DNA of 64,000 nucleotides from Hyphomonadaceae bacterium. GTDB lineage: Bacteria; Pseudomonadota; Alphaproteobacteria; Caulobacterales; Hyphomonadaceae. The stretch covers positions 372,001 to 436,000 of the forward strand of contig JANSWU010000001.1 in NCBI GenBank assembly GCA_024743315.1, given 5' to 3'. The notes under the pieces are model-generated. The model made no database searches. It had not been told where the DNA came from and worked only from the letters and a program-made list of their open reading frames with translations. Of the stretch, positions 42,340-51,323 are shown in pieces. The position numbers and the translations under genes were made by a program. Positions within the stretch are counted from its first letter, which is position 1. Each line of letters starts with the position of its first letter.

Positions 42340-45261
42340 TTATCCGCCGGCACCAAACCGCTTGGTCACACTGATTTTGAATGTGCGTCCAAATGGGTTG
42401 TGCGTGTATGGGTCATAGTTGAGGTCGAAGGCCGCGAATGGCGGATCTTCGTCTGTCACATTGACCACAGACAGACCGACATCAAGATCATACTGCGACT
42501 GCCATGTGTAGAACAGATCGAATGTCGTTTGGCTATCAATCTCTTCTCCAACATTGCCGCGGTCTCCAGCTGGGCGCTCGTCTTCATAAGAGTCGACATG
42601 ACGCATGACGCCGCGAAGGTTGTGATCGCCCATGGCATAGTTCGCAGTGACATTCGCGTTCCACTGTGGCAGCGAGCGCGAGAAGTTCGAACGGTTGAAC
42701 TGACCAACCCGATCACCGCCAGCAATGGTGACCCCTTCAACGTCGAAATCACCGACATCATATTCGATGATATACGTGGAATCGAGGGCCAGCTCGAATT
42801 CACCGCCGCCGATGTCCCAGGCCTGCGCAACCCGCAGGTCAACCCCGGAGGTTTTGATGTCTGGTCCGTTGACGACATTGGCGCGGATTCGTTCGATGCC
42901 GGATGCCGCAGGGGCGGTTGGGTTGGCGAACGTGATGCGGTTCAGGATGCCGCCACTGGTTTGGCCAGCGCCGAGAGCCGCAATCGCTGCGTTCACAATC
43001 TCGTTCTGATCCTCAACGATGATCGGATCGGAGAAGTCGAAATTGTAATAGTCAACCGATGCTAGGAAGCCATTGTTCTCAAAGATCGCACCGACATTGA
43101 AGCTGGTCGCGCTTTCCGGATCAAGGTTCGGGTTACCGAACTGATCGACCGCTTTAAACGCGCTGGTTGGAGCGATGAATTGAAGCGTGGTTCCCACACC
43201 GCCCAACTGGTTCAGTGTCGGCCCGCGGAACGATGTCTGAGCCGAGCCGCGCAGCGCCAGCACGTCGCTGACTTGCCACTTCACGGCGACTTTCGGGTCA
43301 TAGGTCGAACCAACTTCGCCGCCATAATTCTCATAGCGGACGGCCGCCTGAATATCGACATTGTCGCGAAGCGGGATCTGCAATTCGCCGAACAGAGCGT
43401 AAATGGTTTGCTCCTCGTCACGGGCGCTGCCGCCCGCCAGGAAGCTGAATGGTCCTGTGCCGGTTGGTCCCGGTGTGATCGCCAGATCACTCACAGCATT
43501 CGGCTCAACGATGAACGTCTCCTTACGGATCTGGAAGCCTGTCGCATAGCTGACAAACCCGCCACCCAGTTCGATATTGGTCTGGTTCGAAATCACACCG
43601 TCAAAGACGAGCAAGCTGGTCTCACGGTCATCGCCGACTTCGTCGGTCAGCCAATCTGCCAGTGTTGCAGAGTTTGCCAGGGTTGGATCAAATTGTGGGT
43701 TCGGGGTCCCATCGATCGCATTCGCGGCAATCGCGTTAGAGAACGGGTTGTAATATTCACACCCGCCCTGACCAGCGACAGCTCCTACTGGGATTTCGCC
43801 GGTGATCGGGTTGGAACATACACCAAACCCAGCAAGCGCGTTGATGAAGCCCAATGTATAGCTGTCATTGGTATAACGTGCGCCCTCGGTCAGAGAGTAG
43901 GTCAGGCCCAATTCCCAGTTTGCGCCGCTATCAAGTTGTCCGGAGAAGTCACCCGACACGCGATAATGGTCGTATTGACGTGTGCCTTCCTGGGCGCCGC
44001 CAGTGCCAGGGAACCCGCCCCAACCAAAGCTACGACCGAAGAACACCAATGGTGTGATGCCGAGTCCGCCAGTTCCGGTCACTGGATCGTAAAGATCTGG
44101 CGCACCGCCGGCGAGCAATGGCGAATAGTCCGCGAAAGTCGCGGCCGCCCAGGCTGGATTGTCCGCAATATATTGCTGCAGACCTGGATGGTCTGGTAGG
44201 ACAATGTTTCCGAACAGCGCTTGTGGTGGGTAAGACGGAGATGTCTTCCACTCTGGAACATCCGTGAAGCCATAAAGCGCCTCAAGGTGGAATTCCATGC
44301 CATTGTCGAAGGTCCGATTATACTCGGAGAAGATCTGGTAGCGCTCTTCTTCTTCAACCAGGTTGTCGAACTGCGTGAACTGGAAGCGACACAGCACGCC
44401 GCCATCTTCGCCGCCAAGAACCGAACACTGATCATCAGAGTTCGCGAACGCGAGCGGCGTACTTGCGGCCGCCAGACCTGGTCCGATGTTCGGGGTGGCG
44501 ACGAACGACCCTGGATTACCGATCGTTGACCAACCGCCGACTGGATTGTCAGCAAATGGCAGGATCGCCCAGTCTTGTTCGAGCAACGAGGCTTCATTGC
44601 GGAATTGATAGCCAACTGAGGTTACCCAGTTCCAGTTATCACCCTGCAATCCATAGGCGGCAGAAATGTCATATTCGCCATCGGTTCCATCAAAGGTCTG
44701 ATAGCTACCGGACACTTCAAATCCGTCGAGATCAGTGCGCGTGATGAAGTTCACAACGCCGGCAATGGCGTCAGAGCCATACAGTGCGGCCGCACCGTCT
44801 TTCAGGACTTCGACACGTCCGATTGCCGCCGATGGAATCATGTTTGTGTCAACGAAGAGCTGCGCCTGCTCGCCGATCGCGTATGGCGCTGGCGCTTCCC
44901 GACGACCATTGAGCAGCACCAATGTCCGCGCCGGTCCAAGACCGCGCAGGTTGACGTTTGATGTGCCTTCCAGGCCGTTGGAGGCAAACTGGTTGGTCTG
45001 ACCGTCAACACCTGACGAGACACCTAGATTGCGAATGAGTTCAGTAATCGATGGATTGCCCTCAAGCTTGAGGTCTTGGGCGGTCAGAACATCCACCGGC
45101 AGGGCCGCATCTTCCGGCGTCCCCTGAATGAATGAACCGGTGACGGTCACCGTGGTCTGGCGCAGCTCATCGCCATCACCATCATCTTGAGCGATCGCCG
45201 TACCCCCAGCCATCATGGCTGCGAGCGACGCGCTAAATACTAACTTTCTTCCAAGCGTCAT
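42340..45261 (-). CDS. TonB-dependent receptor
   Basis: A 973-aa outer-membrane receptor. The signal peptide MTLGRKLVFSASLAAMMAGGTAIAQ is followed by a TonB-box region (QTTVTVTGSFIQG), the plug domain (LPVDVLTAQDLKLEGNPSITELIRNLGV, NLRGLGPARTLVLLNGRR, VEVLKDGAAALYGSDAIAGVVNFITR) and a long barrel ending in KISVTKRFGAGG. The large size and the plug style are like the many receptors of Hyphomonadaceae and sphingomonads that take up glycans, peptides or other large nutrients; the ligand is unknown. GGAGGA precedes the ATG at 45261, and an upstream in-frame extension is not needed. Confidence 0.95.
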   Translation of the reverse strand: MTLGRKLVFSASLAAMMAGGTAIAQDDGDGDELRQTTVTVTGSFIQGTPEDAALPVDVLTAQDLKLEGNPSITELIRNLGVSSGVDGQTNQFASNGLEGTSNVNLRGLGPARTLVLLNGRREAPAPYAIGEQAQLFVDTNMIPSAAIGRVEVLKDGAAALYGSDAIAGVVNFITRTDLDGFEVSGSYQTFDGTDGEYDISAAYGLQGDNWNWVTSVGYQFRNEASLLEQDWAILPFADNPVGGWSTIGNPGSFVATPNIGPGLAAASTPLAFANSDDQCSVLGGEDGGVLCRFQFTQFDNLVEEEERYQIFSEYNRTFDNGMEFHLEALYGFTDVPEWKTSPSYPPQALFGNIVLPDHPGLQQYIADNPAWAAATFADYSPLLAGGAPDLYDPVTGTGGLGITPLVFFGRSFGWGGFPGTGGAQEGTRQYDHYRVSGDFSGQLDSGANWELGLTYSLTEGARYTNDSYTLGFINALAGFGVCSNPITGEIPVGAVAGQGGCEYYNPFSNAIAANAIDGTPNPQFDPTLANSATLADWLTDEVGDDRETSLLVFDGVISNQTNIELGGGFVSYATGFQIRKETFIVEPNAVSDLAITPGPTGTGPFSFLAGGSARDEEQTIYALFGELQIPLRDNVDIQAAVRYENYGGEVGSTYDPKVAVKWQVSDVLALRGSAQTSFRGPTLNQLGGVGTTLQFIAPTSAFKAVDQFGNPNLDPESATSFNVGAIFENNGFLASVDYYNFDFSDPIIVEDQNEIVNAAIAALGAGQTSGGILNRITFANPTAPAASGIERIRANVVNGPDIKTSGVDLRVAQAWDIGGGEFELALDSTYIIEYDVGDFDVEGVTIAGGDRVGQFNRSNFSRSLPQWNANVTANYAMGDHNLRGVMRHVDSYEDERPAGDRGNVGEEIDSQTTFDLFYTWQSQYDLDVGLSVVNVTDEDPPFAAFDLNYDPYTHNPFGRTFKISVTKRFGAGG

Positions 45262-45482
45262 ATATTCCTCCGTGAAAACTTTATGCAGCCGAATCTCTTG
45301 TATTGGCTCGGCTTCGCGTCCCACCCTATGGGTAAGATTCGTGGGGAAAAGAGGGGAAGTATGCTGCACCGCAACAAAGAATTTCTGACAGCGCTCGACA
45401 TTAAACCGTCACACTTGGTATCGAAGAACGATATTAAGCATTTTCTCTGTGCAAACGGTCCAAAACACGCTTAGACGCAGGC

Positions 45483-46883
45483 ATGACGGCCCCAATCGAG
45501 CAAATTTCTTCCTTCTTCGCAGATGCAGCAATGCCTGCGAATTTTCCAAAATCGGTGTTGCGCTTTCGCAACACACGCTGGGCCGGACGCTTGGGTCTGG
45601 GCGGCCTCAGCGAGTCCGATTGGATTAAGCATTTCGCAAGGTTTGAACCGCTCGCCGGCAATCTCAAGGCGCCGCTGGCGCTGCGCTATCACGGCCATCA
45701 GTTCCACGTTTATAACCCAGAGCTTGGCGATGGTCGCGGCTTTCTGTTTGCGCAGGTCCGAGATGATTCTGGCCGGCTGCTCGATCTCGGCACCAAAGGG
45801 TCAGGTCAAACGCGCTGGTCACGGCAAGGCGATGGCCGTCTGACTTTGAAAGGGGGCGTACGCGAAATCCTCGCGGCCAATTATCTCGAAGCGCTCGGGG
45901 TCAACACGTCAAAAGCCTTCAGCCTAATCGAAACCGGCGAGGAATTGCATCGCAATGACGAGCCTTCGCCAACACGATCGGCCGTTTTGGTGCGATTAAG
46001 CCATAGCCATTTGCGGTTCGGCACATTTCAGCGCGCCGCCTATCATGATGACGCTGAAGCCATGGCGGCCCTGATCCGGCACGTAATCGAATACTATTAT
46101 CCTGATTGCGCCGACGAAGCCCTGGCGGTCGCTGCCCCGGCGCTGTTCGAGCGGATGGCGGAGACGACGGGCAAAATGATCGGTCAATGGATGGCGACCG
46201 GATTTGTGCACGGCGTTATGAACACAGATAATTTCAATATTACCGGCGAGACATTCGATTTCGGACCTTGGCGCTTTCTGCCGGTCAGCGATCCAAATTT
46301 CACCGCGGCCTATTTTGACCAGCAAGGCCTGTATCGATTTGGGCGCCAACCAGGGCAAGGATTATGGGCCTTGCAGCAATTAGGCGGCGCAATTTCCCTG
46401 GTCGCAGACGTCGATGAACTGAGCAAATCCATGACCGCGTATGAGCCAGCTTACCAGGAGAGTTTTGCGGCGCATACGCTCGCTTTGTTGGGCCTCGAAC
46501 GCCAATCCAGCTTGCGCGATGATCTGCTGTTTCTGCAGGACTTTTATGGCTGGTTGACAGAGAGCGGCGCCAACTGGCCGCAAACTTTCTTTGATTGGTT
46601 CGGCGGTGAGGCCAGTCTGAAACGCGCCGCAAACAGCCCACAAGCCGCGCTTTATGAGAGGCCAGACTTTGAGAAGATCCGAAAGCAGATCACCACGCGC
46701 ACACCCGTCCGTGTGGATCGCTTAGAGCATTCCTATTTTCAAGCGGCGCGGCCTGTGGACTTGCTGATCGAGACGGTCGAGGCTCTCTGGAGCCCAATCG
46801 CAGATCAGGATGATTGGGGGCCTCTTCACGCGCATCTGGACAAGATCGATCAAGCGCGTTGTGCGTATCAATGGCCGCGTTGA
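45483..46883 (+). CDS. selO: Protein adenylyltransferase SelO (YdiU)
   Basis: A 466-aa pseudokinase that AMPylates proteins. YHGHQFHVYNPELGDGRGFLFAQV, DLGTKGSGQTRWSRQGDGRLTLKGGVREIL, and GETGEELHRNDEPSPTRSAVLVRL-like segments are diagnostic, and GFVHGVMNTDNFNITGETFDFGPWRFL holds the metal-binding Asn/Asp pair. The N-terminus is slightly short relative to E. coli (about 480 aa). It is divergent from the TonB receptor and overlaps the MerC-like gene by 16 nt tail to tail. Confidence 0.95.
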   Translation: MTAPIEQISSFFADAAMPANFPKSVLRFRNTRWAGRLGLGGLSESDWIKHFARFEPLAGNLKAPLALRYHGHQFHVYNPELGDGRGFLFAQVRDDSGRLLDLGTKGSGQTRWSRQGDGRLTLKGGVREILAANYLEALGVNTSKAFSLIETGEELHRNDEPSPTRSAVLVRLSHSHLRFGTFQRAAYHDDAEAMAALIRHVIEYYYPDCADEALAVAAPALFERMAETTGKMIGQWMATGFVHGVMNTDNFNITGETFDFGPWRFLPVSDPNFTAAYFDQQGLYRFGRQPGQGLWALQQLGGAISLVADVDELSKSMTAYEPAYQESFAAHTLALLGLERQSSLRDDLLFLQDFYGWLTESGANWPQTFFDWFGGEASLKRAANSPQAALYERPDFEKIRKQITTRTPVRVDRLEHSYFQAARPVDLLIETVEALWSPIADQDDWGPLHAHLDKIDQARCAYQWPR

Positions 46884-47242
46884 TTGACCTGAACAAAGCG
46901 CCAGGCATGACCGGCGGCCAAGATCAGCCCGCCAGCCACTATCAGAGCGGTCTCGTAATCATGCCAGGCTTCAACAAAGGCGCCACAGGCCAAGAGGGCA
47001 AAACCGATCATGATCATGGTCGCGGCACCAACCTCGATTTTCCGCGTCATCAGCGCCGTTAGCGAAAAGGGAAGAGCGGCGGCGACAAAGGCTTTGTGCA
47101 GCCATTCTGCTTCTGCCCACGCACCGGCGATTGGGAGCGCCGCCGATATAAGGGGCAGAAACAGACAGTGAATGAGACATAGGCTGGACAGCGTAATCGC
47201 TGAACCATCAATCACCGCCGCTCCTGAGGTACGTCCCGCCAT
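46868..47242 (-). CDS. MerC domain protein
   Basis: A 124-aa membrane protein with four hydrophobic helices. The first carries a Cys pair, Cys22 and Cys26, in LSSLCLIHCLFLPLI, as in MerC. MerC proteins carry Hg(II), but distant members with this CLIHC motif sit in zinc or other metal loci. Its ATG overlaps the stop of the ZnuD-like receptor gene by one base, so it is translated with it. That context suggests zinc uptake or handling rather than mercury resistance (inference). Confidence 0.82.
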   Translation of the reverse strand: MAGRTSGAAVIDGSAITLSSLCLIHCLFLPLISAALPIAGAWAEAEWLHKAFVAAALPFSLTALMTRKIEVGAATMIMIGFALLACGAFVEAWHDYETALIVAGGLILAAGHAWRFVQVNQRGH

Positions 47243-49350
47243 CAAAATGCGAGCCGCAATCCAACACGAACATTCTGACCCGGTGCTGGCACCAGGTCTT
47301 TCAGAACTGAGGTGGCATAGCGCACCTCTTCATCCGTGACATTTCGAATTTCAAGGAAGGCTTCGGTGCCATCTGCACCAATGTTGAAATCGGACAGATC
47401 AACCTCACCGCGCAAATCCAGCGTCGTGTAGCCGTCAGTTGGCAATTGTCCGGCCCCAGGATCCTCTTGTTCATCCGCTGCGGTCAAGGCAGCACCAATT
47501 TCCCAAGCCCCCCATTCGGCACTGATATCAGCGTTCAGGGTTAAGGGCGGGATGAAGGGGACATTTCCGCCCGCATCGAGATCAGCGTCAACAAAGTCGA
47601 TGCTGCCGCCAAAGGCCCAGTCGGCACCCAAAAGGCCATCCTCGACGCTATAATCGGCATAGATCTCGCCGCCAAAGAAGCTCGCATCGTCCTGGACGAA
47701 CAGGAAGACGGGCAAGCCATCGCCTTCATCGGTGAGCACGCCATCGACCACCGCGCTTCCAGGCGACAGATAGATAAAGTCGCTGAACTCGGTCACAAAT
47801 AGGTTGATACCGACGCTGCCATGGTCGCCGGACAGGCGCGCCGTGCCTTCAAGATTGATCCCGCGTTCCTTATCGAGGGACGCGTCGCCGACTTCGAATT
47901 GATCGGTTGCGAGATGCGGCCCGAACGCAAACAGCTCGCTCTCATTTGGCGCCCGCTCGGTATATGAGATCTGTCCACCGATAAAGAGCCCGTGATCGAA
48001 GTGGCGGTGCACCCCAAACGACCCGCTGAACAAATCAAAGTCCGCAGATCCGAAATTGATATTGTCGAGCTCGACTTGCTCCAAGCGCAGCCCGCCTTCG
48101 ACGCCGACGCCGCTGCCCCATTCCTGAGTTTCGTAAAGAAACAGGCCGATTGACTGCGTATCTGTCGGCGAAATGAACGCCTCCTCGCCAAATGCGTTCA
48201 GCTCTTTATCGAGGAATTGCAGGCCAAAGGCGCCTTCGAAGCCATTGATTTCGTGACCAAACTCGACGCGACCTTCGACGCCTTCTGATTCATAGACGGT
48301 ACCCGCTTCGCCCGGCGCCTCGAATTCGGTGTGCTCATAATCGACAATCGCGACAGAACCCGTCACATCCGTCAAGAAGCCATTATTGACGCTAACGCCG
48401 CCGCGCAAATCAATCCGGGTCTGCTCGAGGTCGATGAACGCGTTCTCTTCTTCTTCCTCGCTATGTTCCTCGCCCTCTTCCTCTCCTTCTTCATGCTCAT
48501 GACCATGGCCGGGCAGTCCATATTCCGACGTTTGCTGTCGGACGGCGACTCCCAAAAAGGCATTGTCCCCCACCCAGCTCAGGCCTGCCGCGAGCGTTTG
48601 GGTTTCCACAAACGAATTCTCAACAGTACCGCGGGTTTCTTCTTCCTCTTCGTGCTCCTCGCCTGCGCCATGCTCCTCTTCGAGTTCTTCGAGCGCGCGC
48701 TGCAATGAGGATTCAGCGAAGTCTGGAATGTCATAGTCTTCAAAATCGCGCAGCGAACCAGACAAGGTGAACACCAATTGACCGGCTGTGAATTGACCGC
48801 GACCGGCGAGCTCGGTGCCTTCATTTACGCTATTATAAGACGAGAACAGATCCGCCGACATTGGTGCTTCTGGCAGCTCTTCAACGATCAACCCGTCAAT
48901 CACATTGACGACGCCGCCAATGGCTTGGCCACCATAAGCCAGTGCTGCGGGTCCACGCAGGATTTCGATTTTTTCCGCATCAATGCCATCACCTGTCACT
49001 TGGTGATCCGGTGAGGCCGCAGACGCATCGATGACCCCAATCCCATTGGTCAGGACCTGCACCCGTTCAGCTCCGAGACCGCGTAGAACTGGACGGCTGG
49101 CACCGGCGCCAAAAAATGTCGTCGCGACGCCAGGCTCGCGATCCAGCGTATCGCCGAGCGAACCGCGCAAGGTTTCCAGCAATTCTTCGCGATCAATCGC
49201 GCTGGCATTCCCGATCAATTCTTCCGCTGCTCGGTCTGGACCGGGCGTGGTGACAATGACCGTTTCTTCGCGCCGTTCGTCGCTTTGTGCGAGTGCGATT
49301 GGCGTCAGCGCTAGGGGTGAAATGGTGGCCAGGAGGAGAAAACGCGACAT
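47242..49350 (-). CDS. TonB-dependent receptor, ZnuD-like
   Basis: A 702-aa outer-membrane receptor. The signal peptide MSRFLLLATISPLALTPIALAQ precedes TonB box EETVIVTT, the plug (DTLDREPGVATTFFGAGASRPVLRGLG, IEILRGPAALAYGG, IGGVVNVID), and the barrel ending NVRVGLRLAF with terminal Phe. Two His/Glu-rich loops, about residues 225-245 (EEEHGAGEEHEEEE) and 280-305 (GHGHEHEEGEEEG), are the hallmark of ZnuD-type zinc receptors, where they capture metal outside the cell. A candidate Zur-like dyad lies just upstream, and a MerC-like gene is coupled downstream. Confidence 0.92.
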   Translation of the reverse strand: MSRFLLLATISPLALTPIALAQSDERREETVIVTTPGPDRAAEELIGNASAIDREELLETLRGSLGDTLDREPGVATTFFGAGASRPVLRGLGAERVQVLTNGIGVIDASAASPDHQVTGDGIDAEKIEILRGPAALAYGGQAIGGVVNVIDGLIVEELPEAPMSADLFSSYNSVNEGTELAGRGQFTAGQLVFTLSGSLRDFEDYDIPDFAESSLQRALEELEEEHGAGEEHEEEEETRGTVENSFVETQTLAAGLSWVGDNAFLGVAVRQQTSEYGLPGHGHEHEEGEEEGEEHSEEEEENAFIDLEQTRIDLRGGVSVNNGFLTDVTGSVAIVDYEHTEFEAPGEAGTVYESEGVEGRVEFGHEINGFEGAFGLQFLDKELNAFGEEAFISPTDTQSIGLFLYETQEWGSGVGVEGGLRLEQVELDNINFGSADFDLFSGSFGVHRHFDHGLFIGGQISYTERAPNESELFAFGPHLATDQFEVGDASLDKERGINLEGTARLSGDHGSVGINLFVTEFSDFIYLSPGSAVVDGVLTDEGDGLPVFLFVQDDASFFGGEIYADYSVEDGLLGADWAFGGSIDFVDADLDAGGNVPFIPPLTLNADISAEWGAWEIGAALTAADEQEDPGAGQLPTDGYTTLDLRGEVDLSDFNIGADGTEAFLEIRNVTDEEVRYATSVLKDLVPAPGQNVRVGLRLAF

Positions 49351-49360
49351 TCTTTTGCTC

Positions 49361-49375
49361 GTGTTATGTTATCAC
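49361..49375. promoter_or_regulatory. Candidate Zur-type dyad
   Basis: GTGTTATGTTATCAC has GTG...CAC ends and TA steps in dyad arrangement and is AT-rich inside, like Fur-family (Zur) boxes. It begins 11 nt upstream of the ZnuD-like start. Assignment rests on resemblance and on the target gene; no zur gene is in the window. Confidence 0.4.
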
Positions 49376-49546
49376 TTTGCATGGACGTTTAGCGGGCCGA
49401 TTGAACAATGCAAGCAAAAAAACACGTAGACCCGAGACAGGAAGAAAGCATTCACTTCACCTGCAACGCTCCGCCGCAGCTAAAATCCGTGACTCTCACC
49501 CGGCGCAGCCATACATTGCGCTCAGAAAGATTGCGGAGGCAGCAGC

Positions 49547-51232
49547 ATGGACGGAATGTCAGGCGTAAAGCCAGATCAGGTTTTGGATGGACTGACCGGC
49601 CTGCTCCAGGACGCCGTAACCGCCGCGGATGCATTCAAATCCGCCCTGCATGCCAAAGTCAGCGTCTTACTGGCGCCGGACGGTAAAATCGATCGAACAG
49701 CCTTCTCGGCGCACCAACATGTGGCGCATGGCTATGCCTGGATCGTCACCTATGTCGAGACGCTTCGCGAGACGGCGAATTGGGCCACCCGGCTGGAAGC
49801 CGACGGCAAGCTCGGGGAGATCGACGCGCTTCTGGCGCAAATCCTGTTCAGCAAATATCTCGCCGATTTGGTCGGCGGTGTGCCGATGAACCAGGGCGAG
49901 ATCATTCGCGCGCACGAATTTGACGCCCTGGCCGAGGTGGACGCTTTGTTCGAGCATGTCGCTGTCAGAACTCTGATTGAAAAGGGACTAACGCCGGACA
50001 CCATCGCCGCGGCCGCGACACACCTGCCTGACAGTCTCGGTCGCGCCACCGTCGAACATACCGGCGAAGACGAGACCATGGCGATGATCCGCGATCAATT
50101 TCGCCGATATAGCGACGATCGCATCGTCCCGCATGCGCATGAATGGCATCTCAAGAATGCGTACATTCCGATGGATGTCGTCAACGAGATGGCCGAGCTT
50201 GGTGTGTTTGGCCTGACCATACCTGAAGAGTTTGGTGGGCTCGGTATGGGCAAGACAGCCATGTGCGTGGTCTCTGAAGAGCTGTCGCGCGGCTATATCG
50301 GCACTGGCTCGCTCGGGACGCGGTCTGAAATTGCCGCCGAACTGATCCTGATTGGCGGCACGGAGGCGCAGAAACAAAAGTATTTGCCTGCCATTGCCAG
50401 CGGTGAAATCCTCCCCACCGCCGTGTTCACAGAACCGAATACAGGGTCCGATCTCGGGGCCTTGCGGACCCGCGCGGTCAAAGATAGCGACACATACAAG
50501 ATCACCGGTAATAAGACCTGGATCACTCATCCGGTGCGCGCCGATCTGATGACGCTATTGGCGCGCACAGACCCGCAAACCAGCAATTTTTCCGGCCTGT
50601 CCATGTTCCTCGCTGAGAAACCCCGCGGCACCGACGAAATCCCCTTCCCCGCAGATGGCATGACCGGTGGTGAGATCGAAGTGCTCGGCTATCGCGGTAT
50701 GAAAGAGTACGAAATCGGCTTTGACGAATTCAAAGTGCCGGCTGCCAATTTGCTCGGCGAAACCGAAGGTATGGGCTTCAAGCATTTGATGGCGACATTT
50801 GAATCTGCGCGCATTCAGACGGCCGCCCGCGCGGTCGGCGTGGCGCAGAATGCCTTCGAGCTCGGCCTACGCTATGCGCTTGATCGCAACCAGTTCGGCC
50901 AACCCATCTTTAATTTCCCGCGGGTGGCCAACAAGCTGGTTCTGATGGCGGCCGAGCTGGTCGGCATCCGCCAACTCACCTATTTCTCTGCCCGCCAGAA
51001 AGATCAGGACAAGCGCTGCGACCTCGAGGCCGGCATGGCCAAGCTGCTTGCCGCGCGCGCAGCCTGGGCGGCGGCAGACAATGCCTTACAAATCCATGGC
51101 GGCAATGGCTTCGCACTGGAATATCCAATCAGCCGTGTTCTGCAGGATGCCCGGATCTTGAACATTTTCGAGGGTGCCGGCGAGGTTCAGGCCATGGTGA
51201 TTGCGCGGCGTGTGATCTCAGAACCGAATTAG
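49547..51232 (+). CDS. mcd: (2S)-methylsuccinyl-CoA dehydrogenase
   Basis: A 561-aa acyl-CoA dehydrogenase with an extra N-terminal domain of about 170 residues, containing HAHGLAW-like HQHVAHGYAWIVTYVETL and LVGGVPMNQGEIIR. That extension and length are the feature of methylsuccinyl-CoA dehydrogenases, which oxidise (2S)-methylsuccinyl-CoA to mesaconyl-CoA in the ethylmalonyl-CoA pathway. The catalytic domain shows FTEPNTGSDLGALRTRA, GNKTWITHPVRAD, RNQFGQPIFNFPRV, and the C-terminal IFEGAGEVQAMVIARR. No other pathway gene (ccr, ecm, mch) is in the window. A generic acyl-CoA dehydrogenase is the alternative. Confidence 0.87.
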   Translation: MDGMSGVKPDQVLDGLTGLLQDAVTAADAFKSALHAKVSVLLAPDGKIDRTAFSAHQHVAHGYAWIVTYVETLRETANWATRLEADGKLGEIDALLAQILFSKYLADLVGGVPMNQGEIIRAHEFDALAEVDALFEHVAVRTLIEKGLTPDTIAAAATHLPDSLGRATVEHTGEDETMAMIRDQFRRYSDDRIVPHAHEWHLKNAYIPMDVVNEMAELGVFGLTIPEEFGGLGMGKTAMCVVSEELSRGYIGTGSLGTRSEIAAELILIGGTEAQKQKYLPAIASGEILPTAVFTEPNTGSDLGALRTRAVKDSDTYKITGNKTWITHPVRADLMTLLARTDPQTSNFSGLSMFLAEKPRGTDEIPFPADGMTGGEIEVLGYRGMKEYEIGFDEFKVPAANLLGETEGMGFKHLMATFESARIQTAARAVGVAQNAFELGLRYALDRNQFGQPIFNFPRVANKLVLMAAELVGIRQLTYFSARQKDQDKRCDLEAGMAKLLAARAAWAAADNALQIHGGNGFALEYPISRVLQDARILNIFEGAGEVQAMVIARRVISEPN

Positions 51233-51323
51233 CCGACCCTAGAGTGAACCCAGGCGCTCACACCTTATTAAGCTAGATCATGGCATAGTGTCGGGTGAAG
51301 ATCTGACAAAGTGAGCATTGAAC

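Noticed and set aside
43180-44199. 339-codon plus-strand open frame
   Set aside because: Entirely antisense to the TonB receptor gene; no domain or ribosome site.
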